Source: Psychromonas sp. MB-3u-54
GTDB taxonomy: Bacteria; Pseudomonadota; Gammaproteobacteria; Enterobacterales; Psychromonadaceae
Direction of reading: 5' to 3'
DNA length: 64,000 bases
Assembly (NCBI RefSeq): GCF_002836415.1
Contig: NZ_PJBP01000118.1
Coordinates: 28,982-92,981, forward strand
In this document: positions 36,223 through 44,499 of the stretch, piece after piece
How positions within the stretch are numbered: position 1 is the first letter of the stretch
Layout of the letters: every line of letters starts with the position of its first letter
Notes under the pieces: generated by a model
The model's input: only the letters and a program-made list of their open reading frames with translations
Told to the model about the DNA's origin: nothing
Database searches by the model: none
Made by a program: the position numbers and the translations under genes

Positions 36223-37350
36223 TTATTGACGTTCGGAGATGGTGATGACTTTACGCGGTTCGCTACCGGTATAGTCTGCACTTGGACGAATAATACGGTT
36301 ATTGGCACGCTGTTCCATCACATGTGCAGCCCAACCGGTTAAGCGCGAACAGACAAAAATAGGGGTGAACAGTTTGGTTGGAATACCCATGTAGTTATAA
36401 GTTGAAGCGTGGAAAAAATCGGCATTACAAAATAATTTTTTGGTATCCCACATAAATTCTTCACAGGCAACCGAGATATCATATAAAGAAGTGTCACCAT
36501 TTTCTTTTGCCAGTTTTTCTGACCATTTTTTAATAATAATATTGCGCGGATCAGAGGTTTTGTAGATGGCATGGCCAAAGCCCATGATTTTTTCTTTGCG
36601 TTCCAGCATTAATGCCATTTTCTCTTTAGCATCTTCTGGTGAAGTGAATTTTTGAATCATATCCATGGCTGCTTCATTGGCACCGCCATGTAATGGACCA
36701 CGCAGCGTACCAATTGCACCCGTGGTACAGGAAAACATATCCGATAAGGTTGATGCACAAACACGCGCCGTAAAGGTAGAGGCATTAAACTCATGCTCGG
36801 CATATAAAATTAATGATACATCCATCACGCGCTGATGCTGTAACGAGGCTGTTTCACCCTTTAATAATTTAAGAAAGTGTCCGCCGAGTGTCGGCTGGTC
36901 GGTTTGACAATCGATTTCGACACCATCGTGAGAATATCTGTACCAGTAGCACATGATCGCAGGAAATGCGGCCAGTAATCTATTTGAAGCCCGCATTTGC
37001 TCGGAAAAATCAGCCTCAGGTTCGATATTACCTAAAAAGGAACAACCCGTTCGCATCACATCCATCGGGTGTGACTCGGCAGGAATAAGCTTTAAAACCT
37101 CCTTTAAAGCTTGTGGTAAATCGCGCATTGTATTGAGTTCTGTTTTATAACTGTCGAGCTGCTGCTGGGTTGGTAATTCTCCGTGGAATAACAAATAAGC
37201 AACTTCTTCAAAAGTAACGTTCTCGGCAAGATCGGCAACATCATAACCACAATAAGTTAAGCCACTGCCGGATTGTCCAACGGTACATAATTTTGTTTCA
37301 CCGGCACTTTGACCACGAAGACCTGCACCGCTTGTTTTTTTATCGCTCAT
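36223..37350 (-). CDS. prpC: 2-methylcitrate synthase
   Basis: Condenses propionyl-CoA with oxaloacetate. It has 375 residues, the short citrate-synthase form. Catalytic markers are GPLHGGANE, GFGHAIYKTSDPR and the aspartate region HASTYNYMGIPTKLF. The start follows AAGGAAAGTAT. Upstream, a MITE-like insertion of about 240 bp separates it from prpB, so it may depend on read-through or on its own promoter. Confidence 0.96.
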   Translation of the reverse strand: MSDKKTSGAGLRGQSAGETKLCTVGQSGSGLTYCGYDVADLAENVTFEEVAYLLFHGELPTQQQLDSYKTELNTMRDLPQALKEVLKLIPAESHPMDVMRTGCSFLGNIEPEADFSEQMRASNRLLAAFPAIMCYWYRYSHDGVEIDCQTDQPTLGGHFLKLLKGETASLQHQRVMDVSLILYAEHEFNASTFTARVCASTLSDMFSCTTGAIGTLRGPLHGGANEAAMDMIQKFTSPEDAKEKMALMLERKEKIMGFGHAIYKTSDPRNIIIKKWSEKLAKENGDTSLYDISVACEEFMWDTKKLFCNADFFHASTYNYMGIPTKLFTPIFVCSRLTGWAAHVMEQRANNRIIRPSADYTGSEPRKVITISERQ

Positions 37351-37396
37351 ATACTTTCCTTATCTTTATTTAATTGTATTTATTGCCAAGCTTACT

Positions 37397-37634
37397 TAAT
37401 ACCAAAAGAACTAAAAAGGTGATCACCCTTGCTGGTTAAAATCGTCCCTAACTGCGTTGTGAGTTTTATTCAGAACATCCTGTTCTTCACCACTTCGTGG
37501 TCAGCTAAAGCTGTTCAAAATCGTTCCAGACGATTTTTGTGAAGTGAGAATAATGATCGAATGCTACTCACGTCTTGTTAGTGCTAATTTTTCCTTCGCA
37601 ATCATTGATCACTTAATTAATTATTTTGGTATAA
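37397..37634. mobile_element. MITE-like insertion between prpB and prpC
   Basis: The ends are inverted repeats: left TTAATACCAAAAGAACTAAA running to GGTGATCA, and the complement of the right end TTATACCAAAATAATTAATT running to AGTGATCA. Total length is about 238 bp with no transposase ORF. It ends 6 bases before the prpB stop codon (37641). Central hairpin-forming text (CACTTCGTGG) adds structure to the operon mRNA. Confidence 0.6.
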
Positions 37635-37640
37635 GCAACG

Positions 37641-38519
37641 CTACTTATTTTTTTGATCGGCAAATAACTCGTCAAGTTTTTGCTCGTAATCGTGGTAGCC
37701 GAGGTAGTTGTATAACTCCATACGTGTCTGCATCGTATCGACCACTGCTTTTTGGTCACCTTCGACGAGTATGTTTTTATAAACTGATTCAGCAGCTTTA
37801 TTCATGGCTCTGAAAGCGGAAAGAGGGTAGAGCACCATTGCGCAGCCCCATTCGCCGAGTTGTTTCTTATTCCATAATTCGGTTTCACCAAATTCGGTGA
37901 TATTGGCAAGAATAGGCACATCCAATGCTTTTGAGAATGCACGGTAGTGCGCTTCAGTTTTGATGGCTTCAGCAAAAATACCGTCAGCGCCGGCTGCCAC
38001 ATAAGCTTTTGCGCGTTCAATAGCCGATTCCAAGCCTTCCTGGGCGAAGGAGTCGGTGCGCGCCATAATAAAAAAGTCGCTGTCGATACGTGCATCCACT
38101 GCCGCCTTGATCCGATCTGCCATTTCCTGTGTGGAAACAATCTCTTTATTAGGGCGGTGACCGCAACGTTTTTGGGACACTTGATCTTCAATGTGTACAG
38201 CCGCCGCGCCGGCTTTTTCCATATCACGAACCGTTTTAGCAATATTAAAAGCACCTCCCCATCCGGTATCGATATCAACCAATAAAGGTAAACCAGAGGC
38301 GGATGTAATACGCTGCACATCAGCAATGACATCGTTTAATGAGGTCATGCCCAAATCAGGTAAACCATAGGAAGCATTGGCGACGCCTCCACCGGACAGA
38401 TAAATTGCCTGATGACCGAGTTGTTCTGCCATCATGGCGCAGTAGGGATTGATGGTACCAACTATCTGCAGCGGTTTATTATTGATAAGTGCTTGTCTGA
38501 ATTTTTTACCTGGCGTCAT
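37641..38519 (-). CDS. prpB: 2-methylisocitrate lyase
   Basis: Cleaves 2-methylisocitrate to pyruvate and succinate. It has 292 residues, with the PEP-mutase/isocitrate-lyase fold and the signature KRCGHRPNK near residue 120. DIDTGWGG carries metal-binding Asp residues and FIMARTDS is also present. The start ATG at 38519 follows AAGGAAAAAA. The first 15 or so codons lie in a 130-bp unit present three times; the two other copies encode only 20-residue decoys. Confidence 0.96.
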   Translation of the reverse strand: MTPGKKFRQALINNKPLQIVGTINPYCAMMAEQLGHQAIYLSGGGVANASYGLPDLGMTSLNDVIADVQRITSASGLPLLVDIDTGWGGAFNIAKTVRDMEKAGAAAVHIEDQVSQKRCGHRPNKEIVSTQEMADRIKAAVDARIDSDFFIMARTDSFAQEGLESAIERAKAYVAAGADGIFAEAIKTEAHYRAFSKALDVPILANITEFGETELWNKKQLGEWGCAMVLYPLSAFRAMNKAAESVYKNILVEGDQKAVVDTMQTRMELYNYLGYHDYEQKLDELFADQKNK

Positions 38520-38586
38520 TAGTTTTTTCCTTCTTCTATCCGTTGGTTTTCGATTAATTCCCGGCTGCGTTTGATATGCCAGCGCA

Positions 38587-38649
38587 TTAACACTTCAGCA
38601 GCGGTTTATTGTTGATAAGTGCTTGTCTGAATTTTTTACTCGGCGTCAT
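38587..38649 (-). pseudogene. Decoy prpB start, 20 codons (repeat copy 2)
   Basis: ATG at 38649 with the same AAGGAAAAAA ribosome binding site as prpB opens [20 protein letters not shown] and stops at 38587. It duplicates the first 17 residues of PrpB (one change, Gly4 to Ser) and then runs into duplicated prpR DNA. Confidence 0.8.
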
Positions 38650-38716
38650 TAGTTTTTTCCTTCTTCTATCCGTTGGTTTTCAATTAATTCCCGGCTGCGT
38701 TTGATATGCCAGCGCA

Positions 38717-38779
38717 TTAACACTTCAGCAGCGGTTTATTATTGATAAGTGCTTGTCTAAATTTTTTACTCGGCGTCAT
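38717..38779 (-). pseudogene. Decoy prpB start, 20 codons (repeat copy 3, overlaps prpR end)
   Basis: ATG at 38779 opens the same 20-residue reading as the copy at 38649. It overlaps the stop region of prpR by 14 bases, which is presumably the original prpR-prpB overlap before the duplication. Confidence 0.8.
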
Positions 38780-39458
38780 TAGTTTTTCCTTCTTCTATCA
38801 GTTGGTTTTCGATTAATTCCCGGCTGCGTTTGATGTGCCGGCGCATTAACATTTCTGCAAGTTCAGCATCCCGCTCTTTGATCGCGGTGAGTAACTGGAA
38901 ATGTTCGTTGAGGGCGTGTGTCGGGCGTGACTGTGTGCTGGGTGACTGATAACGGTACATGCGCAGCAGGTGATATAACTCGTCGCACAACAAACTGATC
39001 AGTTTGCTATTACGACTGGCTTTAATAATTTGATAATGAAAATCAAAATCACCCTGCTGATGGAAATAGGAAGCGCCGTCCACCTGTTCGATATGCTCTT
39101 GATGCTGCTCTAATAACATTTCTAAACCTGCAATTTCCTGATCGGTAATATTTTTGCAGGCAAGGTTTGCAGCCATTCCTTCCAGCGCTTCTCTTACGGC
39201 ATAAATTTCAATTAATTTTTCCGGGCTTAAGGTTGCCACCCGGGTGCCTACATGGGGAATTCGCTCAACTAAATTAAGCGCCTCAATACGCATCATGGCT
39301 TCACGAAGTGGACCGCGACTGACATTAAAAAAACGGGCAAGTTCCGTTTCTGAAATTTTGCTTCCGGGGCTATATTCACCACTTACGATAGCTTCAATCA
39401 GCTGTGCAGTTAAGTTTTCTGATTTTGTTTGTTCTTTGGTTTCTATGCTCTGGTTCAT
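38766..39458 (-). CDS. prpR: GntR/FCD-family regulator of the prp operon
   Basis: A 230-residue transcription factor. The N-terminal winged helix (about 20-80) has SKISETELARFFNVSRGPLREAMMRIEALNLVERIPHVGT; the FCD ligand domain follows, with metal-binding type His/Asp/Asn residues ([41 protein letters not shown]). It is the first gene of prpR-B-C-acnD-F-E, all on the minus strand, and differs from the sigma-54-type PrpR of E. coli. Palindromes at 39463 and 39524 are probable autoregulatory operators. The effector is presumably 2-methylcitrate or a related acid (inference). Confidence 0.9.
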   Translation of the reverse strand: MNQSIETKEQTKSENLTAQLIEAIVSGEYSPGSKISETELARFFNVSRGPLREAMMRIEALNLVERIPHVGTRVATLSPEKLIEIYAVREALEGMAANLACKNITDQEIAGLEMLLEQHQEHIEQVDGASYFHQQGDFDFHYQIIKASRNSKLISLLCDELYHLLRMYRYQSPSTQSRPTHALNEHFQLLTAIKERDAELAEMLMRRHIKRSRELIENQLIEEGKTNDAE

Positions 39459-39462
39459 CTTG

Positions 39463-39472
39463 TTGTCTACAA
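39463..39472. promoter_or_regulatory. Candidate PrpR operator O1
   Basis: TTGTCTACAA, an imperfect version of the perfect palindrome at 39524. It lies immediately upstream of the prpR ATG (39458), over its ribosome binding region, so binding there could block initiation or translation. Confidence 0.5.
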
Positions 39473-39523
39473 TTTGTGAGGCAGGTGTCTATAATTGCCT
39501 TTTATTTAGCTAAAATCAACCTA

Positions 39524-39535
39524 ATTGTCGACAAT
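39524..39535. promoter_or_regulatory. Candidate PrpR operator O2
   Basis: ATTGTCGACAAT is a perfect 12-bp palindrome 66 bases upstream of the prpR start. The TTGTNNACAA shape is common for GntR/FCD proteins. A second weaker match (GTCTATAATTG) lies between O1 and O2. Confidence 0.6.
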
Positions 39536-39593
39536 CAAGGTTTTTTAATTGTTTGAATCTAAAATTTCCCACCAAGATCACAAATTTTACAGA

Positions 39594-39625
39594 TAAAAAA
39601 ACAGCGCGGGTGCGCTGTTTTTTAT
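39594..39625 (-). terminator. Rho-independent terminator of tctCBA
   Basis: ACAGCGC-GGGT-GCGCTGT hairpin at 39601-39618 with an A-run on the left and a T-run on the right, so it works on both strands. It follows the tctA stop (39706, minus strand) by about 90 bases and separates tctCBA from the prp operon promoter. Confidence 0.85.
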
Positions 39626-39705
39626 GATGATTATTTTATGTCACAATTTTATATAACGGAGTTGCTATGTTAACGCGCTTATAAAATAGGAACATAATCG
39701 GTTGT

Positions 39706-41235
39706 TTAGTTGCTTTCCTGCATTTTCAGTGGACGATTACGATATTTGTTAAAGAGGGTTAACAGTATTGGCGCGACAATAACTAATACTGCAGTAAGCG
39801 AGAAACCTAATGTGATCGGACGTTCCCATAAAAAGCTTAATGAGCCGTCACTTAGCATCAGGGATCGGCGCAGATTTTCTTCCATTAACCCCCCTAAAAT
39901 AAAGCCTAATAATAAAGGCGCCAGAGGAAAACTAGCAAGACGCAAAAATATGGCGATTACCGCAACCGCAATCATAATAAAGACGTCCATAGTATTAAAG
40001 GAAACCAGATACACACCCGTTATCGAAAAGAAGATGATCATCGGTAACAATACGGTTCTCGGCACAGCAAGCAATTTGGATATATATGGAATCAACGGTA
40101 AATTTAACACCATCAATACAATATTACCGACATACATAGAGATGATAACCGACCAGAAAATTTCAGGATTGTCGATGTAAAGTCTTGGGCCTGGTTGTAC
40201 ACCGTATGAGATAAGTGCGCCTAACATAATCGCAGTCGTCCCAGAGCCTGGAATACCCAGGGTTAACAGTGGCACAAAGGAACCGCTTGATGCCGCATTA
40301 TTGGCAGATTCCGGTGCAACTAAACCGCGCATACTGCCTTTACCGAACTCTTCACGTTTATCCTTGGGCGCAATATTTCGTTCCAAGCCGTAACTTAAAA
40401 ATGCAGCAATAGTGGCGCCGGCACCGGGAAGCACACCAACAAAAAAACCAAGAATAGAAGAGCGAATTGAAACGGGTGCTAATTCTTTAAATTCTTCTTT
40501 GGTCACTTTCATACTGCCAAGATCTGTAATTGAGCTTTGTTCGGTCGCTGAAGTATCTGCGGGTTTTAAAATACCCATCAGGGTTTCACCTAATGCAAAG
40601 GTTGCCATCGCCAGTAATAAAAAGCTAAAGCCATCTAATAAGTCGGTCAAGCCAAAGGTAAAACGTGGCACGCCTATCCCTTTGTCAATACCTACTGTGG
40701 CCAGTATTAACCCTAAAATAGTCATCATCCAGGCTTTAAGGACCTGTCCCTTACCGGCAAAAGCGGCGACCGCTGATAATCCGACCAGCATTAAGGCAAA
40801 ATAATCCGTCGACTGAAAACTCAAGGAAACCTTGGCTAACGCGGGTGCTGCGATTAAAAGCATTATCGCTGATAAGGTGCCTCCGGTAAATGAAGAGTAT
40901 GCGGCGAGCGCCAGAGCCTTGCCGGCCTGACCTTTTTGGGCCATAGGGTAACCATCAAAAGCGGTTACCACGGTGGAGGAGCATCCCGGGGCGTTAATTA
41001 ATATTGAAGAGGTCGACCCGCCAAAGACAGCGCCATAATAGACACCCGCCATCAAAATCATGCCCGAGGAAGGCTCTAAACCATAGGTAATAGGGATCAT
41101 CAGAGCAATGGCTGAAATAGGGCCCAGACCGGGTAACATACCGATGAAGGTGCCTACAAAACAGCCGATAACGACCATCATTAGGTTGGTTGGTAACATG
41201 ACTGTGTATAAGCCAGCTAAAATTCCATCTATCAT
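39706..41235 (-). CDS. tctA: Tripartite tricarboxylate transporter large membrane subunit TctA
   Basis: The permease of a TctABC uptake system. It has 509 residues and about 11-12 transmembrane helices. Family motifs: GTFIGMLPGLGPISAIALMIPITYG near residue 30, the internal repeat GFFVGVLPGAGATIAAFLSYG near 265, and GVYYGAVFGGSTSSILINAPG. It lies 10 bases after tctB. The substrate is likely citrate or a similar tricarboxylate, given the neighbouring methylcitrate genes and CitAB system, but cannot be read from sequence. Confidence 0.95.
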   Translation of the reverse strand: MIDGILAGLYTVMLPTNLMMVVIGCFVGTFIGMLPGLGPISAIALMIPITYGLEPSSGMILMAGVYYGAVFGGSTSSILINAPGCSSTVVTAFDGYPMAQKGQAGKALALAAYSSFTGGTLSAIMLLIAAPALAKVSLSFQSTDYFALMLVGLSAVAAFAGKGQVLKAWMMTILGLILATVGIDKGIGVPRFTFGLTDLLDGFSFLLLAMATFALGETLMGILKPADTSATEQSSITDLGSMKVTKEEFKELAPVSIRSSILGFFVGVLPGAGATIAAFLSYGLERNIAPKDKREEFGKGSMRGLVAPESANNAASSGSFVPLLTLGIPGSGTTAIMLGALISYGVQPGPRLYIDNPEIFWSVIISMYVGNIVLMVLNLPLIPYISKLLAVPRTVLLPMIIFFSITGVYLVSFNTMDVFIMIAVAVIAIFLRLASFPLAPLLLGFILGGLMEENLRRSLMLSDGSLSFLWERPITLGFSLTAVLVIVAPILLTLFNKYRNRPLKMQESN

Positions 41236-41245
41236 AAAATATCTC

Positions 41246-41725
41246 CTAAAGACTTAAGAACAGGTAACCCGGTTCAAGGTATATGTCCAGACCTTTGGTT
41301 AACAACAGCCAAAAAGCAGTCACGAATGGGAATGAAGCACCAAATAAAACTGATTTTCTGCGCTCGCCTAACACCCAAAAACCGGCTAATAAAAATAAAC
41401 TGGTTGCCAAGATAAAACCAACCCAGGTTAAACCAAAACCGTATGCCGTCATTAGCAGGATAAAAGTAATTAATAACCGCCAATCAAAATCAAGCGTTGC
41501 GTCGCTTTTTTCTTCGGGCTGGGCCATCACAATTAATAACAGTGAGAATAAAACACCGGCACTGGTTAACATCCATGGCAAAGTGCGGGCAGTAAAGGGA
41601 GCGAATGCATCACCAGGATAAGAGGGAATGAGGGATGTCTGGTAACCGTAGGTTAAGCAAAAAATCAAAAAGATTAATCCTCCAACACGATCACGACATA
41701 ATAGAGAAGCAGAATTTAACTTCAT
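41246..41725 (-). CDS. tctB: Tripartite tricarboxylate transporter small membrane subunit TctB
   Basis: The 159-residue small membrane subunit, with four hydrophobic segments (GGLIFLIFCLTYGYQ, then MLTSAGVLFSLLLIVM, LLITFILLMTAYGFGL and FILATSLFLLAGFWV). Length and position between tctC and tctA are standard. The start ATG follows GGAG. Confidence 0.93.
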   Translation of the reverse strand: MKLNSASLLCRDRVGGLIFLIFCLTYGYQTSLIPSYPGDAFAPFTARTLPWMLTSAGVLFSLLLIVMAQPEEKSDATLDFDWRLLITFILLMTAYGFGLTWVGFILATSLFLLAGFWVLGERRKSVLFGASFPFVTAFWLLLTKGLDIYLEPGYLFLSL

Positions 41726-41873
41726 GGAATACTCCAGAGTCTGTAAAATGAGAAATAACCATCGCAGGAAATTATTAGTTAATGGTTATTGATAAAAATG
41801 GGATTGGGGTTGTCCGGCAAAGTGTTTTTAATGGAATCACTAATACCCTGCCGGATAAATGTTCACTAGACGA

Positions 41874-42851
41874 TTATAAGAACCCAAGTTCACGCATTAG
41901 GTCGCCCATCTGTTCTTCCTGCTCTTCTAAAAATTTGTAGAAGTCTTGATCTGCTTTATAGTTGTCAATCCAACCATTACGGTCACGAACGGTAGCCCAT
42001 TGATCCGTTTTATACATGGCGGTGAAGGCTTTATCCCATGCCGCTAGTTTTTCTTTGCTTGCACCGGGGGCTGCAAAGAAACCACGCCAGTTAGCAAAGA
42101 CAGTCTCGTTGCCCATTTCAGTTAAAGTGGGTACATTTGGCGCAGCTGCTAGACGTTCAGGAGCAGTGATCGCAAGAATACGAACCAGACCACTTTTGGA
42201 CATTTCTAATACTTCACCGAGACCCGTTGATAAAATAGGTGTTTCTCCGGAAAGTAGTCCTGCCATTGCTTTACCACCGGCATCATAGGCAATATAACGT
42301 ACTTGACGAGGATCAAAACCTTCACCTTTGAATACGGCTGCTGCCACTAAATGATCCATACTGCCGCGTGCCGATCCACCGCCAATTTTAACGGCTTTAG
42401 GATCTTTTTTAAAATCGGCAACAACTTGTTGCCAGTCCGTGTATTTTGAATCCGCCGCAACAACCATTGCGCCAAAATCGGCAATAGTTGACGCCACGGG
42501 CGTTAAATCACGGAAAGAATTTGGGAAAATTCCCGACAGAGAACGGATAACAATTGGCGTAGAGTTAACCATTAAAGTATCTTCCTGACGTTCCGCTGTT
42601 TCGATCAAATGGGCAATCGCCTTGCCACCACCGCCACCGGAAAGGTTCTGGAACGATACCTGATCAACTAGGTCTTCTTTCATTAAAACATCACCGGTAC
42701 CACGCGCGGTCATGTCCCAACCTCCACCTGCCCCCCCGGGGATGATAAAGTGTAATTCAGCTAGGTCAGCGGCTAATGCCGTCGTTGATAGCGTGGCAAT
42801 ACTGGCCGCTATGATTGAATAGGAAAGACATTTTTTAATATTATTGAGCAT
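41874..42851 (-). CDS. tctC: Tripartite tricarboxylate transporter solute-binding protein TctC
   Basis: A periplasmic receptor of 325 residues with a signal peptide ending STTALA|ADL. The TctC/Bug fold shows in FIIPGGAGGGWDMTARGTGDVL, FQNLSGGGGGKAIAHLI, GGGSARGSMDHLVAAAVFKGEG and VRYIAYDAGGKAMAGLLSGE, the ligand-gripping loops. It heads tctC-B-A, with a 148-base gap to tctB. The start follows AAGGAATATTTATT. Confidence 0.95.
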   Translation of the reverse strand: MLNNIKKCLSYSIIAASIATLSTTALAADLAELHFIIPGGAGGGWDMTARGTGDVLMKEDLVDQVSFQNLSGGGGGKAIAHLIETAERQEDTLMVNSTPIVIRSLSGIFPNSFRDLTPVASTIADFGAMVVAADSKYTDWQQVVADFKKDPKAVKIGGGSARGSMDHLVAAAVFKGEGFDPRQVRYIAYDAGGKAMAGLLSGETPILSTGLGEVLEMSKSGLVRILAITAPERLAAAPNVPTLTEMGNETVFANWRGFFAAPGASKEKLAAWDKAFTAMYKTDQWATVRDRNGWIDNYKADQDFYKFLEEQEEQMGDLMRELGFL

Positions 42852-43496
42852 AATAAATATTCCTTATTTTTTACTTAGAGTGTAATGACTGTAAGGGTTT
42901 ATAACCGGGGGTTTTTAAGATACAAAATTAAGTATCAGTGCATGGCCGGGTTATATACAAATCAATAACCTAATCAGATTAACTTCTCAAAAGGATTCAG
43001 GTTGCAAGGATATTAGTCTTTACAAGGGATCGTGACTAGTAATAGCAAATAATGAAAATTGAATATTTTAAATCTATTTTGTTCATAATGTTCATGGATG
43101 CTTAAACGCATATTTATGTTCAATCAGGCGGATAATTATTAGCCGATAACAATCTGTAGAATAACAAGGTACAGAGTAAAAAAGCGCAGAGGATAGTTAT
43201 TGTAATAAGGAATAAAGGTTAGATTAATGAGGGTGGTGCTTGAATTAAAAGTGCATAAAATAACAGGTTAGGATTTGCTGAGAAAGTCTTAACCTGTTTA
43301 TCTAATTGTTATCTGCGTTGCTGTTATGCCCGTAGATATTAGACTCTGTTTATCTAATTGTTATCTGCGTTGCTGTTATGCCCTAGGTATTAGACTCTGT
43401 TTATCTAATTGTTATCTGCGCTGCTGTTATGCCCGTAGATATGAGGCCTGTTTGAATCTGAATTTATTGCAAACTTGGGCCGTATTTAATCGCCGT
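42852..43496. other. 645-base gap: tctC upstream region and a tandem repeat
   Basis: The part near tctC (42852-43290) is AT-rich and must hold the tctC promoter; no clear boxes or operator seen. From 43294 to 43445 there is a 51-52 bp tandem repeat (separate entry). No ORF is supported. Confidence 0.6.
43294..43445. repeat. 51-52 bp tandem repeat, three copies
   Basis: CTGTTTATCTAATTGTTATC begins at 43294, 43346 and 43397; periods 52 and 51. Units end in GCTGTTATGCCCGTAGATAT or a close variant. It sits just past the yidA stop at 43497 (minus strand). Confidence 0.95.
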
Positions 43497-44303
43497 CTAG
43501 GCTAAGACAAATTTTTCAAAAACATGTGCAACACCGTCCTGATCGTTACTCAAAGTGATGTAATCAGCAACGGCTTTCACATCCTCGGTGGCATTAGCCA
43601 TTGCAATCCCTAAACCGGCGTATTGAAGCATCTCCAAATCATTACCCGCATCACCCACACAAATAACTTCCTCATGGGTAAGGCCAAGGTAATCTGCAAG
43701 GGCTGCAACACCATTTGCTTTGCCGCTTTTTTTGCTCATAAATTCATAAAAGAAAGGAGCGCTTTGTGCCATGCTGTATTTTTCCTGGAAAGAATCAGGT
43801 AAGCGGTTAATCGCTGCCGTGAGTGCTTCTGCTTCATCAATCATCATGATTTTCAGCATTTCATCATCAGGGGCGAGCGTTGTGAAATCGCAGATATTAA
43901 TTTCAATTTGATTGATGTCGGCCTCATGCTCAGTATATTTGCTTATTTTAGGGGTGATTAACCCCTGTTTAGCAGAGTATGCGTGCGTATTGACGCCTAA
44001 TTTAACGGACAAATGGTATATGTCGCGCGCATCCTGACCCGTTAAAAACTCACTGCGGATAACTTCTTTAGACCCTGCATTCAGAGTCAATGATGCGTTA
44101 CAGGTCAGTACATAATCATCATTAGTGTTTAAACCAAGGGCTTCTAATGCAGGTAACATTCCATCAATAGGGCGGCCGGAGGCCAGTACAACTTTAATTC
44201 CGATGCCCTTTGCTGCATTAATGGCAGTCCGTACTCTCGAAGTAATCTCTTTTTGGCTATTTAATAGGGTGCCATCCATATCTAACACAACAAGTTTATA
44301 CAT
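43497..44303 (-). CDS. yidA: Cof-type HAD sugar phosphatase YidA
   Basis: A cytoplasmic HAD-IIB phosphatase of 268 residues from the ATG at 44303 (two upstream codons starting TTG are also open). Motif I is LDMDGT (Asp8, Asp10), motif II LASGRP, the lysine is near residue 195 (KKSGKANGVAALADYLGL), and motif III/IV is GDAGNDLEML. It lines up well with E. coli YidA, including LKVMMIDE-like LKIMMIDEAEAL and the ending EKFVLA. Confidence 0.93.
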   Translation of the reverse strand: MYKLVVLDMDGTLLNSQKEITSRVRTAINAAKGIGIKVVLASGRPIDGMLPALEALGLNTNDDYVLTCNASLTLNAGSKEVIRSEFLTGQDARDIYHLSVKLGVNTHAYSAKQGLITPKISKYTEHEADINQIEINICDFTTLAPDDEMLKIMMIDEAEALTAAINRLPDSFQEKYSMAQSAPFFYEFMSKKSGKANGVAALADYLGLTHEEVICVGDAGNDLEMLQYAGLGIAMANATEDVKAVADYITLSNDQDGVAHVFEKFVLA

Positions 44304-44447
44304 TAACAAGGTTCCAAATTATTCTAGATAGTAAATTAACGTTGCAGTCGCTCCTGCAACAAAAAATATTATACAATAAACAGGCCATAAAGTAGGTGTA
44401 TCAATCAACAAAGGCGCTGTTTTTTAAATCATAAAATTATTTTCCAG

Positions 44448-44473
44448 GCGCATCAAGGGTGAAGTTGATGCGC
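44448..44473 (-). terminator. Hairpin after the DUF748 gene
   Basis: GCGCATCAA pairs with TTGATGCGC (9 bp, 8-base loop). It lies 27 bases past the DUF748 stop at 44500; T-run weak. Confidence 0.5.
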
Positions 44474-44499
44474 TTTATAACATAAAATCGAAGGTGTCA

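Larger units (their letters stand above)
38469..38857 (-). repeat. 130-bp tandem repeat, three copies, at the prpR/prpB junction
   Basis: GCGGTTTATT[AG]TTGATAAGTG recurs at 38471, 38601 and 38731, exactly 130 bases apart. Each unit holds the end of prpR and the start of prpB. The copy next to prpR is the most diverged (for example GTGCCGGCGC for ATGCCAGCGC), the other two nearly identical. The ancestral junction was an overlap: prpR's last codons contain the prpB-type ATG (GAAGGAAAAACTAATGACG). Confidence 0.97.

Noticed and set aside
37802..38332. A 176-codon minus-strand frame inside prpB
   Set aside because: It overlaps prpB in another frame of the same strand; the prpB reading has full family motifs, so this is a shadow.
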